Shown in pieces: positions 53,528-62,308 of a stretch of 64,000 nucleotides of DNA (the first letter of the stretch is position 1; every line of letters starts with the position of its first letter). The position numbers were made by a program, and so were the translations under genes. Where the stretch lies: positions 558,001 to 622,000 of the forward strand of contig NZ_JAVDYJ010000001.1 in assembly GCF_031458395.1 (NCBI RefSeq), given 5' to 3'. The DNA comes from Enteractinococcus fodinae. GTDB taxonomy: Bacteria; Actinomycetota; Actinomycetes; Actinomycetales; Micrococcaceae. Under the pieces are notes generated by a model. That model saw only the letters and a program-made list of their open reading frames with translations, was not told the origin of the DNA and did no database searches.

Positions 53528-54562
53528 ATGCGGCTGGGAGTACTGGATATCGGTTCCAATACCGTCCACCTGTTGCTAGTGGACGCGTTTCCCGGAGCGC
53601 GGCCGACGGCCTACGCTGATCATAAGCGGCCGATGTCGCTGATCCAGCACCTCGACGGCGACGGCGCGATCGCTGAATCGGGGCAGCGTAACCTGGTGGA
53701 ATTCATCAATAGCGCGGTGGCATTCGCTAAGGCCAATGGGGCGGCAGACATGATCAGTTTCTGCACCTCGGCGATCCGTGATGCGGCCAATGGCACCGAA
53801 GTCTTGGCGCGCATCACGAAAGAAACCGGCGTGCACCTGACCGTGTTATCCGGTGATCAAGAAGCCGCGATGACCTATTTTGCGGTTCGCAGGTGGCACG
53901 GCTGGCACGTCGAAAACTTATTGAACTTCGATATCGGTGGCGGCTCATTTGAAATGTCCTATGGCACCGATGAGCTGCCAACCACCGCGATCTCCGTGCC
54001 GCTGGGCGCCCAACGACTCACGCGGGAATTCTTCACCGAGCCTGATCCACCCACCAGCGAACAGCTCGCAGCGCTCAACGACTACATCCATGCAGTGTTG
54101 AAAGAGCACCGGCGGATGTTCCCCAAGAAACTGCCGGAAAATACCGTCGTGACCGGGACATCAAAGACCTTCCGCTCGCTGGCTCGGCTGGCCGGGGCAG
54201 CGCCGTCAACGGACGGGTTATTTATTCCTCGTAAGCTCCGGCGGCGCGATTTGACCATGTGGAACCAGACGATGGCGTTGATGACCGAAGAACAGCGCGC
54301 CCAACTGCCCGGGGTGTCCGATATGCGGGCACGTCAGGTGTTGGCCGGTGGCATGGTCGCCCAAGCTGCCATGGAAGTGTTCAAAATCAAAAAGCTGCGG
54401 ATCTGTCCGTGGGCGCTGCGAGAAGGTCTTATCCTGGGCCGACTCGACGCCCTGCGATTACAAGGCCAGGTTGAAGAAACCAACGAGCGATGGGTCGAAG
54501 GCGTAGACTTGACCTCGGACGAAAACCGGCCCGGATTCTCATTAGGAGTGGCAGGTGGCTAG
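53528..54562 (+). CDS. Ppx/GppA family phosphatase
   Basis: An exopolyphosphatase or pppGpp phosphohydrolase of 344 residues. The ASKHA-fold motifs are LDIGSNTVHLLLVD at the N-terminus and NFDIGGGSFEMSYG centrally; CTSAIRDAANG and GTSKTFRSLARL are also typical. It corresponds to Rv0496 (Ppx1), which hydrolyses short polyphosphate in Mycobacterium. The downstream isomerase GTG overlaps its 3' end by 8 bases. Confidence 0.92.
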   Translation: MRLGVLDIGSNTVHLLLVDAFPGARPTAYADHKRPMSLIQHLDGDGAIAESGQRNLVEFINSAVAFAKANGAADMISFCTSAIRDAANGTEVLARITKETGVHLTVLSGDQEAAMTYFAVRRWHGWHVENLLNFDIGGGSFEMSYGTDELPTTAISVPLGAQRLTREFFTEPDPPTSEQLAALNDYIHAVLKEHRRMFPKKLPENTVVTGTSKTFRSLARLAGAAPSTDGLFIPRKLRRRDLTMWNQTMALMTEEQRAQLPGVSDMRARQVLAGGMVAQAAMEVFKIKKLRICPWALREGLILGRLDALRLQGQVEETNERWVEGVDLTSDENRPGFSLGVAGG

Positions 54563-55367
54563 ACCAGAAATCCCGGTGACGCTGTCGTCATCGTCGATCT
54601 TTTCGTTGCCACCTCAACATGTATTCGGTATGGCCGAGGACCTCGGTTACGACGGCGTGGAAATCATGGTCACCCAAAACCGGTGGACTCATGATCCGAC
54701 CAAACTCGATGAGCTGGCTCAGCGTCATTCGATGCCAATCCACGCCGTGCACGCCCCGACCTTACTATTCACGCAGCAGGTGTGGGGCTCGGCGTGGACA
54801 AAAGTCGCCCGATCTGCCGATCTGGCACGGGAACTGGGCGCTGACATTGTGGTGGTGCATCCGCCGTTTCGATGGCAAGGGTCTTACGCGCTGGATTTCG
54901 CCGACGGGATCCGTGACATCATGGACGCCACCGGCGTCATCATCGCGGTAGAGAACATGTACCCGTGGCGGGTCCGCGGTGCAGAAATTCAAATGTATTT
55001 ACCCGACTACAACCCGATTCCCCAGGATTACGACTATGTGACCTGGGATTTTTCACACGCGGCGACCGCAAAGATGGATTCGTTAGCGGCCATCAAACTG
55101 CTGGGTTCTCGCCTGGCCCACGTCCACCTGACCGATGGTTCCGGGTCGGGCACCGCCGATGAGCACCTACTTCCCGGGTACGGCCACCAACGCGTCACCG
55201 AGTCCCTGCGCTACATCGCAGCAAGTGACTATGACGGGGCCGTCTGCATGGAGGTCTCGACCCGCGGTCAAAAATATCCCGGCCATCGCGAAGAAATGCT
55301 GGCCGAATCACTGGCTTTTGCTCGGAAGTACCTGGCCCGTAACACCCCGTCTGAAGGAGAACAGTAG
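54555..55367 (+). CDS. Sugar phosphate isomerase/epimerase (TIM-barrel, AP endonuclease 2-like)
   Basis: A 270-residue xylose-isomerase-like TIM barrel. The elements YDGVEIMV, MPIHAVHAPTLLFTQ, ADIVVVHPPF, AVENMYPWRV, WDFSHAATAKMDS and HVHLTDGSGSGTADEHLLPG give the usual metal-binding Glu/His/Asp set. The equivalent in Mycobacterium is Rv0498, likewise between ppx and proC. The substrate is not known. The gene overlaps both neighbours (8 bases with ppx, 1 base with proC). Confidence 0.85.
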   Translation: MARPEIPVTLSSSSIFSLPPQHVFGMAEDLGYDGVEIMVTQNRWTHDPTKLDELAQRHSMPIHAVHAPTLLFTQQVWGSAWTKVARSADLARELGADIVVVHPPFRWQGSYALDFADGIRDIMDATGVIIAVENMYPWRVRGAEIQMYLPDYNPIPQDYDYVTWDFSHAATAKMDSLAAIKLLGSRLAHVHLTDGSGSGTADEHLLPGYGHQRVTESLRYIAASDYDGAVCMEVSTRGQKYPGHREEMLAESLAFARKYLARNTPSEGEQ

Positions 55368-56182
55368 TGCGTATCAGTTTTATCGGTCTGGGACACCTGA
55401 ACTCAGCGATTCTAGCGGGCTTGTTAGCCACCGATGCGCCACGCGACCAGCTCAGCGCCACGACCCACTCGGTCGAATCGGCAACTGAACGCAGCCAGCA
55501 GTATGGGATTGAGTGTGCGGCTACCCAAACCGATCCCGAAGCCAACCGCACAGCAGTCGCTGACGCCGACCTTGTTGTCCTGGGTGTCAAACCTGGCGAT
55601 CTGGTGGCCACCGCACAAGATATCGCCCCGGCGCTGCGCCCGGTAACCACGGTCGTCTCGGTGGCCGCAGGTATTACGTTAGATGCCATGGCCGCGGCCC
55701 TACCTGCAGGTCAGCCCGTGGTGCGGACCATGCCCAACGTCGCCTTGACGGTGGGCAAAGGTGTTGTCGGGATGGCCCCCGGGACCATGGTGACCGAGGC
55801 ACAAATCGAACAGGTCAGGGAGCTATTTGCTGGCTCGGGTACCGTCTTTCAGGTCCCCGAAGACCAGCTCAACGCCCTGGCGGCGATGGCAGGATCCGGA
55901 CCGGGGTATGTATTTCGTTTCGTCAATGCGCTGGCTGCCGCAGGAACACAGGTTGGTTTAGATGCTCAGGTCGCTCGAGAGCTGGCGCGGCTGACCGTGG
56001 TGGGTGCCGGTGCCATGCTCGACGATGATCATGCCGATCCGACGGCACTGGAAAACTCAATCGCCACCGAGGGCGGGGTCACCGAGGCCGCCTTGCAGAG
56101 CTTGGACGCGAACGGTTTCAATCAGCTCATCGTGGAGGCGCTGCGCGCTAATATCGCCCGTTCGGAAGCCCTCGGCAGCTAA
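55367..56182 (+). CDS. proC: Pyrroline-5-carboxylate reductase
   Basis: ProC makes proline from pyrroline-5-carboxylate. The 271 residues begin at a GTG overlapping the previous stop. The Rossmann start is ISFIGLGHLNSAILAGLL, followed by VLGVKPGDLVATAQDI, RTMPNVALTVGKGVVGMAPG and the C-terminal ALAAMAGSGPGYVFRFVNALAAAG, all family motifs. The 3' end overlaps the convergent oxidoreductase gene by four bases. Confidence 0.95.
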   Translation: MRISFIGLGHLNSAILAGLLATDAPRDQLSATTHSVESATERSQQYGIECAATQTDPEANRTAVADADLVVLGVKPGDLVATAQDIAPALRPVTTVVSVAAGITLDAMAAALPAGQPVVRTMPNVALTVGKGVVGMAPGTMVTEAQIEQVRELFAGSGTVFQVPEDQLNALAAMAGSGPGYVFRFVNALAAAGTQVGLDAQVARELARLTVVGAGAMLDDDHADPTALENSIATEGGVTEAALQSLDANGFNQLIVEALRANIARSEALGS

Positions 56183-57588
56183 GCCGACAACTCGGCCAGG
56201 GCCGCATTGGCAGCGTTGTACCCGGCCATGCCATGAGCGCCGGCCCCCGGCGGGGCCGATGCAGAGCACAAATACGCCCCGCTATCGCCCAACCGATAAG
56301 GATTCAGCGCAGGACGCGGCCGAAACAACAACTGATGCATCGTATTAGAGCCCGAAATAATGTCTCCGCCCACATAGTTGGGGTTTTCGGCCTCTAAGTC
56401 AGCGGTGGTGCGGGACGCGGTGGCCACGATGCGGTCGCGCACCCCGGGAGCGAACCGTTCAATTTGGTTCAGAATCAGCTCGGTCGCATCGTGCGGATAG
56501 CCGAACGGGACGTGGGCATAAGCATCAATGGGGTGCACACCGTTGTGGGCTCGCGATGGATCCGCCACGGACTGCTGTCCCACAAGAACATACGGGTTGC
56601 GCGGCATGATGCCCTTATTGATTTGGCGTTCCACAAATGCCATCTCAGGCACCGAACCGGTCACGTGCACCGTCCCGGCACGACGTGCCGGCTCAAACGT
56701 CCACGGGATGCCACCTTCGACCGCCAGATTAACTGTTGCTGCAGCCGGACCGTGCCGGAACCGGCGCAACCCGGCGGCAACCCTGTCGGAGAGTTTGGAC
56801 CCAAGAATGTCGGCAGCCGCCCCCGGAGTGGTATTGAGCATGACAATATCCGCGCTGGGGACATCGGCCAGCGAGTCAATCTGTGCCCCGGTCTCGACGG
56901 TCCCGCCGTGGGCCTCGAGCGCGGCTAGCATAGCATCTACGATGGCTGCGGACCCGCCTTTGGCCACCGGCCACCCCACGGCATGGGCCGCTGTCGCGAG
57001 TGTGACGCCCACGGCCGAGGATCCCAGCGAGTGCAGCGGCCGAATCCCGTGCCCGGCCACCCCGGCAAACAGTGCTTTGGCCTCATCCGTCCGCAGTAGC
57101 GCAGCGAGTAGTTGCGCGGGTAATCCGGCCCGCAGCCCAAAGCGCGCAAACTGCACTGGCGCCTGCGGCAGTTGCAACATCGGTTGTGCCACGTCGGCGC
57201 TGATAGCCGAAAATTGGCGGGTCAGCGGACCAAAAAGCCGCCGCCAAGCAGGGTCGTTGAGTTCGGTGGCGGTGCGTTCTACGGAGCGGTAGGCCGCAGC
57301 GCCGCGGCCATAATCCAGCGGGTGCGCATATTGGACCTCGGGCAGGGCCCATTCCAGTCCGTAATGCTCCAGTCCGGTCGAGTGCATAAAAGCATTGTCG
57401 ACCGCCAAGGGATGGAAACCAGCACACCGGTCATGCACCAGTCCCGGTAGCGTCGCCTCAGCCGAGCGGGCCCCACCACCGGGGGCATCGCTGCGTTCAT
57501 AGACGGTCACGTCGATGCCGGCTTTTGCCAGGGTGACCGCGGCAGCCAATCCATTGGGCCCGGAGCCAATCACATTGGCAGTTACCAT
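56179..57588 (-). CDS. Phytoene-desaturase-like FAD oxidoreductase
   Basis: A 469-residue FAD-dependent protein. The dinucleotide motif GSGPNGLAAAVTLAKAG is at residues 8-24, followed by YERSDAPGGGARSAE. The C-terminal FAD-binding segment is YLCSASAPPGAGAHGMAGYNAA. This resembles the CrtI/phytoene dehydrogenase group and the mammalian PYROXD2-like subgroup. No carotenoid genes lie nearby, so a carotenoid role is unproven. It is on the minus strand 34 bp after the potassium-uptake operon and could be co-transcribed with it. Confidence 0.85.
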   Translation of the reverse strand: MVTANVIGSGPNGLAAAVTLAKAGIDVTVYERSDAPGGGARSAEATLPGLVHDRCAGFHPLAVDNAFMHSTGLEHYGLEWALPEVQYAHPLDYGRGAAAYRSVERTATELNDPAWRRLFGPLTRQFSAISADVAQPMLQLPQAPVQFARFGLRAGLPAQLLAALLRTDEAKALFAGVAGHGIRPLHSLGSSAVGVTLATAAHAVGWPVAKGGSAAIVDAMLAALEAHGGTVETGAQIDSLADVPSADIVMLNTTPGAAADILGSKLSDRVAAGLRRFRHGPAAATVNLAVEGGIPWTFEPARRAGTVHVTGSVPEMAFVERQINKGIMPRNPYVLVGQQSVADPSRAHNGVHPIDAYAHVPFGYPHDATELILNQIERFAPGVRDRIVATASRTTADLEAENPNYVGGDIISGSNTMHQLLFRPRPALNPYRLGDSGAYLCSASAPPGAGAHGMAGYNAANAALAELSA

Positions 57589-57622
57589 GCGCTATCCACC
57601 TTTCGGGACCGACTCGACGCCA

Positions 57623-58282
57623 TCACAACCGTTGGGCGAATTCGTCGACACGGTCGGTTGGGCCGGCCACGAGCATGTTGCGACCGGCGGGAAGCTCAGT
57701 GTCATCAGCGATGTTGTGGAAGTCATGTTCGTCTTCATAGGCCACCACGGTTACACCGTACCGATCTTTCAGGCGTAATTCACGGATCGGGCGGCCCGCC
57801 AGCGATTCGGGGATCGTGATATTGGCCAGCGCATAACCCGGGGAGAACTCGGTGAAATTGCGCATCGTGCCCCCTAACAGGTGAGCGGTACGCTCGCCGG
57901 CTTCCTGCTCGGGATAAATCACATGGTTGGCGCCGATGCGAGATAAAATCTGGCCGTGGGAGCGGGTCGTCGCCTTGGCCCAAATATGCGTAACACCCAG
58001 ATCCACCAGGTTCGCCACCGTCAGCACCGAATTCTCAATCGAGGTGCCAATACCCACCACGGCCGTATCAAACTGTTCGACCCCGAGTTGTTCCAGCGCA
58101 TCCAAGTCGGTCGCATCAGCCTCCACGACCGTGGTGAAGTCGTCGATGTAGTGCTGCACGATGTTGCGCTCACGTTCCACGGCCATCACATCTTGGCCGG
58201 AGGCCACCAACTCGGCGGCCAACGCAGAGCCAAAACGACCCAACCCAATAACTAACACAGCGCTGTTTGAGTGTTTAACCAA
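57623..58282 (-). CDS. Potassium-uptake regulatory subunit KtrA/TrkA
   Basis: A cytosolic gating subunit of 219 residues: an RCK/TrkA-N domain with VLVIGLGRFGSALAAEL and the acidic end of the second strand (VMAVERE), then DATDLDALEQLGVEQFD and a TrkA-C domain. It binds nucleotides to control the channel subunit, whose gene overlaps its start by 8 bases. The pair forms a Ktr-type system. Confidence 0.93.
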   Translation of the reverse strand: MVKHSNSAVLVIGLGRFGSALAAELVASGQDVMAVERERNIVQHYIDDFTTVVEADATDLDALEQLGVEQFDTAVVGIGTSIENSVLTVANLVDLGVTHIWAKATTRSHGQILSRIGANHVIYPEQEAGERTAHLLGGTMRNFTEFSPGYALANITIPESLAGRPIRELRLKDRYGVTVVAYEDEHDFHNIADDTELPAGRNMLVAGPTDRVDEFAQRL

Positions 58283-59663
58283 TGATCGGCCTTTCGGTTG
58301 GATATCGATAAAAGGTCGGCGTGTGTCGGGCTGCCAAACCAGCTGACAAGGTGATGATGCCTACCCGGCCGATAAACATCAGCCCGACCAAGATCCATTG
58401 TCCAGCCTCCGGCGCGCTCGCCGTCAAACCGGTGGTCAGCCCCACCGTGCCAAATGCTGACAAGGCCTCGAAGGTAGTGGTGGCCAGCCCCTGGCCGGTG
58501 ACTGCCGTCAGCGCGACCACCGCGGTCAGGACTAATAAGGCGCCAGCGGTCACCACTGCAACAGCCACCCGCACTAACGTGGTCGGGATTTCACGCTGAT
58601 GCACTCGAATGTGTTCATCACCGCGAATCTCGGCGACAATGGCCAGCAGTAGCACGGCCAGGGTGGTGACCTTGATGCCCCCGGCGGTGGAACCGGCACC
58701 GCCGCCGATAAACATCAAGACACAGGTCACCAGCAAGGTCTGGTCGGTCTGGTCCATCACGTCATACGTACTGAAGCCCCCAGACCGGGTCATACCGGAG
58801 GCAAACAGAGCTTGGTGGAGTTTGTCCCAGGTGCTCAACCCGCCCAGTGTGGCGGGATTGGCCCATTCGAAGGCCGCGATCAAGATTGCCCCACCCACGA
58901 GCAACAAGACGGTGACCTCGAGCGTCAGTCGGGTGTGAAGATTCATGGGTGCCCGGTAAAACACCATCCGATAGAGCATGTACACCACCGGGAAACCCAG
59001 GGCGCCGGCAAAAACTCCAATGTTGATGGTCGTCAGCACCACAGGATGGTCCAGACCGGTGGCACCGAGAGTGAAACCGGCATTAGCGAACGCCGAGACC
59101 GCGTAAAACACCGCGTGGAAGGTGCCCTCACCCGCACCGAGTTGCGAGACGAACACCGGCAGCATGACCGCAGCCAACAGGGCCTCGATGGTAAAGGTAA
59201 AAATGACGACGGTCAGCACCAGCGCCGGGACTTCACCGAGTTTTGACACGCCCAACGACTCGGTCGATAACATCCGGGTGCGCAGGCTGAGCCGTCGTGA
59301 GACCAACAGGGTCAGCCAAGCGCCCAGCGTCACAATCCCTAACCCGCCCACTTGGATGGCCAGCAGAATGATCACGTGCCCCACAAACGAAAAATGCTCC
59401 GGGCCCAGCGAGGTTAAGCCGGTGACCGTCACTGCCGAAGTCGCCGTTACTGCCGCATCGACCAGTGGCATCGCCTCCCCGTCGGCGCCAGCAACCGGTA
59501 GCGCCAATAACGCGGTGAACCCACCGATGACCAGAGCGAACAGCGATATCGCGGCGCGTCCGGGATGGCCGGTAACCACATCGGCCAGTTTGCGTGCCAC
59601 AGCCTGCCCACCACCGGGTGGGCGGTGGAGCCGAGCTCCGGGGGATAGCCTTGAAGGGTTCAC
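58275..59663 (-). CDS. Potassium-uptake channel subunit KtrB/TrkH
   Basis: A 462-residue TrkH/KtrB membrane protein with four repeated M1-P-M2 units. Filter-like Thr/Gly segments are seen, such as TVTGLTSLGPEHFS and TGGLTSAPE-type TTGLTASAPEAGQ, and SGMTRSGGFSTYD. The start is taken at GTG 59663; a weak ribosome binding site makes it uncertain. It is transcribed with the KtrA-like gene and divergent from acuC. Confidence 0.93.
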   Translation of the reverse strand: MNPSRLSPGARLHRPPGGGQAVARKLADVVTGHPGRAAISLFALVIGGFTALLALPVAGADGEAMPLVDAAVTATSAVTVTGLTSLGPEHFSFVGHVIILLAIQVGGLGIVTLGAWLTLLVSRRLSLRTRMLSTESLGVSKLGEVPALVLTVVIFTFTIEALLAAVMLPVFVSQLGAGEGTFHAVFYAVSAFANAGFTLGATGLDHPVVLTTINIGVFAGALGFPVVYMLYRMVFYRAPMNLHTRLTLEVTVLLLVGGAILIAAFEWANPATLGGLSTWDKLHQALFASGMTRSGGFSTYDVMDQTDQTLLVTCVLMFIGGGAGSTAGGIKVTTLAVLLLAIVAEIRGDEHIRVHQREIPTTLVRVAVAVVTAGALLVLTAVVALTAVTGQGLATTTFEALSAFGTVGLTTGLTASAPEAGQWILVGLMFIGRVGIITLSAGLAARHTPTFYRYPTERPIIG

Positions 59664-59787
59664 TGGTTATATCTTCGTCGTTTCTTGCCGCCACGACCAG
59701 CCGCAGCTGGCCACTAGATCGCATTGCGCACGTCATAATCCTTGGTTTGTCCCGGTATGGCAGCGCCACACCCTACGCTAGTCGGTG

Positions 59788-61026
59788 ATGGAAAACACAG
59801 CTGGACCTCGTAGTGCTCTGGTGTGGGATGACAAGTTCTTGAGCTATCGCTTCTCAGATACCCACCCGATGAACCCGGTGCGCCTGAAATTAACGCACCG
59901 GTTAGCCAAAGAGCTCGGAGTTCTCGACCGCTCCAGGCTAGCCCAGGTCAAACCACCTCTGGCCACCGACGCCCAGCTGGCCACCGTCCACTCGATTGAC
60001 TACATCGTCCAAGTCAAAGCGGCCTCCCGGGATGCCGCATCTGGTGATTCCAGCGCGATCGCCTGCATTCCCCGGGTCTATGAATCCGTCGGTCTAGGCA
60101 CCGAAGACTGCCCGGTTTTTGCCGACCTGCACGAAGCCTCCGCTCGTATTGCCGGTGGCACCCTGGCAGCCGGTCAAGCCGTGTGGACCGGAGAAATCGA
60201 CCGGGCCGTGAACTTCGCCGGGGGCATGCACCACGCGCAGCGCTCTGCGGCCTCAGGGTTTTGTATTTATAACGACGCCGCACTGGCGATTCAGTGGATG
60301 CTGGACAACGGTGCAGAACGTGTGGCCTACGTGGATGTCGATGCCCACCACGGCGACGGGGTTGAACAGCTGTTCTGGAACGACCCGCGCGTCATGACCA
60401 TCTCAATCCACGAAACTGGGCTGCTGCTGTTTCCCGGCACCGGTTTCGCCAAAGATGTTGGCGGGCCGCAGGCCGAAGGCACCGCAGTGAATGTCGCCGT
60501 GCCCGCTGCCACCGGAGACGCCGGTTTTCTGCGGGCTGTCCACGCGGTAGTACCGCAGCTGTTACGCGCCTTTGACCCACAAGTCTTAGTCACTCAGCAC
60601 GGGGTCGATGGTCACCGGCACGACCCGCTTGCCGATCTGAACCTGTCACTCGACGGGCAGCGTCAGCTCATGCTCGACGCCTCAGACTGGGCCGATGATT
60701 TCGCCGGTGGCAAATGGCTAGCACTGGGAGGTGGCGGTTACAGCCCGATGAAAGTTGTGCCGCGGGCCTGGGCACACCTGGTGGGCATTGCAGCCGGCAC
60801 GCCGATCCCGTTGCATACCGAAATCCCGCATGCCTGGCGCCAAGTTGTTGCTGATGAGCTGGGCCTTGCAGTCGAAGACGTCGTGACGACCATGACCGAT
60901 GATGCCGACGTGTGGTGGCGGTCTTGGGAGATCGGCTATGATCCGGCAGACCCCACTGATCAGTCCATCATGGCCACCCGTAAAGCGGTCTTCCCGTTTC
61001 ATGGATTGGACCCGTGGTTTGATTAG
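59788..61026 (+). CDS. acuC: AcuC-type deacetylase (class I HDAC-like)
   Basis: A zinc-dependent deacetylase of 412 residues. The arginase-fold motifs are GGMHHAQRSAASGFCIYND, VDVDAHHGDGVEQLF (metal Asp/His), VTQHGVDGHRHDPLADL and LALGGGGYSP. AcuC in Bacillus deacetylates and activates acetyl-CoA synthetase; acsA is 21 kb away here. There is no clear ribosome binding site before GTG 59785/ATG 59788, so the message may be leaderless. No acuA or acuB homologue is next to it. Confidence 0.93.
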   Translation: MENTAGPRSALVWDDKFLSYRFSDTHPMNPVRLKLTHRLAKELGVLDRSRLAQVKPPLATDAQLATVHSIDYIVQVKAASRDAASGDSSAIACIPRVYESVGLGTEDCPVFADLHEASARIAGGTLAAGQAVWTGEIDRAVNFAGGMHHAQRSAASGFCIYNDAALAIQWMLDNGAERVAYVDVDAHHGDGVEQLFWNDPRVMTISIHETGLLLFPGTGFAKDVGGPQAEGTAVNVAVPAATGDAGFLRAVHAVVPQLLRAFDPQVLVTQHGVDGHRHDPLADLNLSLDGQRQLMLDASDWADDFAGGKWLALGGGGYSPMKVVPRAWAHLVGIAAGTPIPLHTEIPHAWRQVVADELGLAVEDVVTTMTDDADVWWRSWEIGYDPADPTDQSIMATRKAVFPFHGLDPWFD

Positions 61027-61149
61027 TGACGTATTGCAATTGCTTTCGTAAGCTATTATTAATGTCTAATGGTGGTTGCCGCCTACACTTGAACTTCCCC
61101 TCAGGCGTAGAACCCCGTCCTCGAGGGAATGTTTAAAGGAGTAGTAATC

Positions 61150-61356
61150 GTGGCGGACAATTTCGCAGAGGCTAAGTTCATGACGGTCACCGAGGTCGCA
61201 GATATGATGCGGGTCTCGCGGATGACCGTCTACCGGATGATTCATTCCGGGGACTTACCAGCAGTGCGATTCGGGCGCTCCTACCGTGTCCCACAGGAAG
61301 CCGTGCAGGCCATCGTCACGGATACGGATGCAGCCACCGGTACCGACGATAACTAA
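61150..61356 (+). CDS. BldC-like small helix-turn-helix protein
   Basis: A 68-residue MerR-like/excisionase-type DNA-binding protein. FMTVTEVADMMRVSRMTVYRMIHSG followed by LPAVRFGRSYRVPQEAV is close to the Streptomyces BldC consensus. The GTG at 61150 follows AAAGGAG by 8 bp; an upstream in-frame start at 61129 is rejected. It is probably a regulator rather than an excisionase as no prophage is present. It is followed by a terminator. Confidence 0.9.
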   Translation: MADNFAEAKFMTVTEVADMMRVSRMTVYRMIHSGDLPAVRFGRSYRVPQEAVQAIVTDTDAATGTDDN

Positions 61357-61375
61357 CACATAAGTTTTGACCGCA

Positions 61376-61404
61376 ACAAAACCGCCTCTTGCAGGCGGTT
61401 TTGT
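61376..61404 (+). terminator. Rho-independent terminator after the BldC-like gene
   Basis: ACAAAACCGCCT-CTTGC-AGGCGGTTTTGT, a 12-bp perfect stem followed by GTTTAT. Confidence 0.88.
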
Positions 61405-61430
61405 GTTTATCTACCCCGAAAGAATGGCCC

Positions 61431-61676
61431 GTGGAACTCAAACTGCTGACCAAACCAGAATGTCACTTGTGTGCTGCCGCCCGTCAAACTCTGGACGAAG
61501 TCACGGCAGAATACGACATGAGCTGGCAAGAGATCTCCACCACGGACCATCCAGAGCTGGCAGAGCAGTTCGCCGAAGAGATTCCCGTATTATTTATTGA
61601 TGACAAACAGCGCGACTTCTGGGTGATCGATCCGGCCCGGCTCCGGCTGATGATTGAAGCCGGACGTGAGGCATGA
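61431..61676 (+). CDS. Glutaredoxin-like protein (DUF836)
   Basis: An 81-residue thioredoxin-fold protein starting at GTG 61431. The active site is CHLC at residues 11-14 (LLTKPECHLCAAAR), with the cis-proline in IPVLFIDD. It is the equivalent of Rv0508. It is tied to rex by an ATGA overlap, which fits a redox theme, and lies about 27 bp after a terminator, so its promoter must overlap or read-through occurs. The partner protein is unknown. Confidence 0.87.
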   Translation: MELKLLTKPECHLCAAARQTLDEVTAEYDMSWQEISTTDHPELAEQFAEEIPVLFIDDKQRDFWVIDPARLRLMIEAGREA

Positions 61677-62308
61677 CCGACCAGCCCGCGGCTAAGAAGC
61701 TGTCGGCACGTACCCTATCGCGGTTGCCGCAGTATCTGCGCTATCTGGAGGTCATGCACGCGCAGGGGGTCGCCCACGTGACCTCGGCACAATTGGCCAA
61801 AGCTCTGGGGTGTTCTGATGCGCTAACTCGCAAGGATGTCGCTGCGATGGGGCACAGTGGCCGCGCCGGACAAGGCTACTCAGTTGAAGCACTACGCTAC
61901 ACGATCGCCCACATACTGGGGGTGACCAGCGGACGCCGGGTCCTGCTCGTGGGAGCCGGCAATTTAGGCACCGCACTGATGTCCTATGAAGGATTTGGGG
62001 ACCGCGGGATGCACATTACCGCGGTGGCCGATAGCGATCCCGCAAAGATCGGACAAATCATCGGCGGGTACACCATTTTGGACATTAACGACATCGGCAC
62101 CGACCACGATATGGAACTGGCCATCGTAGCGGTGCCGGGAGAGGTCGCCCAAGACGTCGCCGATATCCTCGTGGACGCTGGGATTACTGGGATATTGAAT
62201 TTTGCGCCGCGCAGATTACAGGTGCCCGACCACGTCAGAGTGCAAACCGTGGATCTTTCAGCAGAGCTGCAAATCTTAGCGTTTCATCGGGATGGCACGT
62301 CGGGGTAA
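61673..62308 (+). CDS. rex: Redox-sensing transcriptional repressor Rex
   Basis: Rex senses the NADH/NAD ratio and represses respiratory and fermentation genes. In 211 residues the N-terminal winged helix has TLSRLPQYLRYLEVMH and QLAKALGCSDALTRKDVA; the Rossmann domain begins VLLVGAGNLGTALMSYEGF, and FAPRRLQVPDHVRVQ and the C-terminal swapped helix follow. The last 25 bases overlap the convergent repeat-protein gene. I found no Rex operator upstream. Confidence 0.95.
   Translation: MTDQPAAKKLSARTLSRLPQYLRYLEVMHAQGVAHVTSAQLAKALGCSDALTRKDVAAMGHSGRAGQGYSVEALRYTIAHILGVTSGRRVLLVGAGNLGTALMSYEGFGDRGMHITAVADSDPAKIGQIIGGYTILDINDIGTDHDMELAIVAVPGEVAQDVADILVDAGITGILNFAPRRLQVPDHVRVQTVDLSAELQILAFHRDGTSG

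Noticed and set aside
61150-61356. Phage excisionase
   Set aside because: The excisionase-like HTH is of the BldC type common in actinobacterial chromosomes, and there is no integrase, attachment site or other phage gene nearby.
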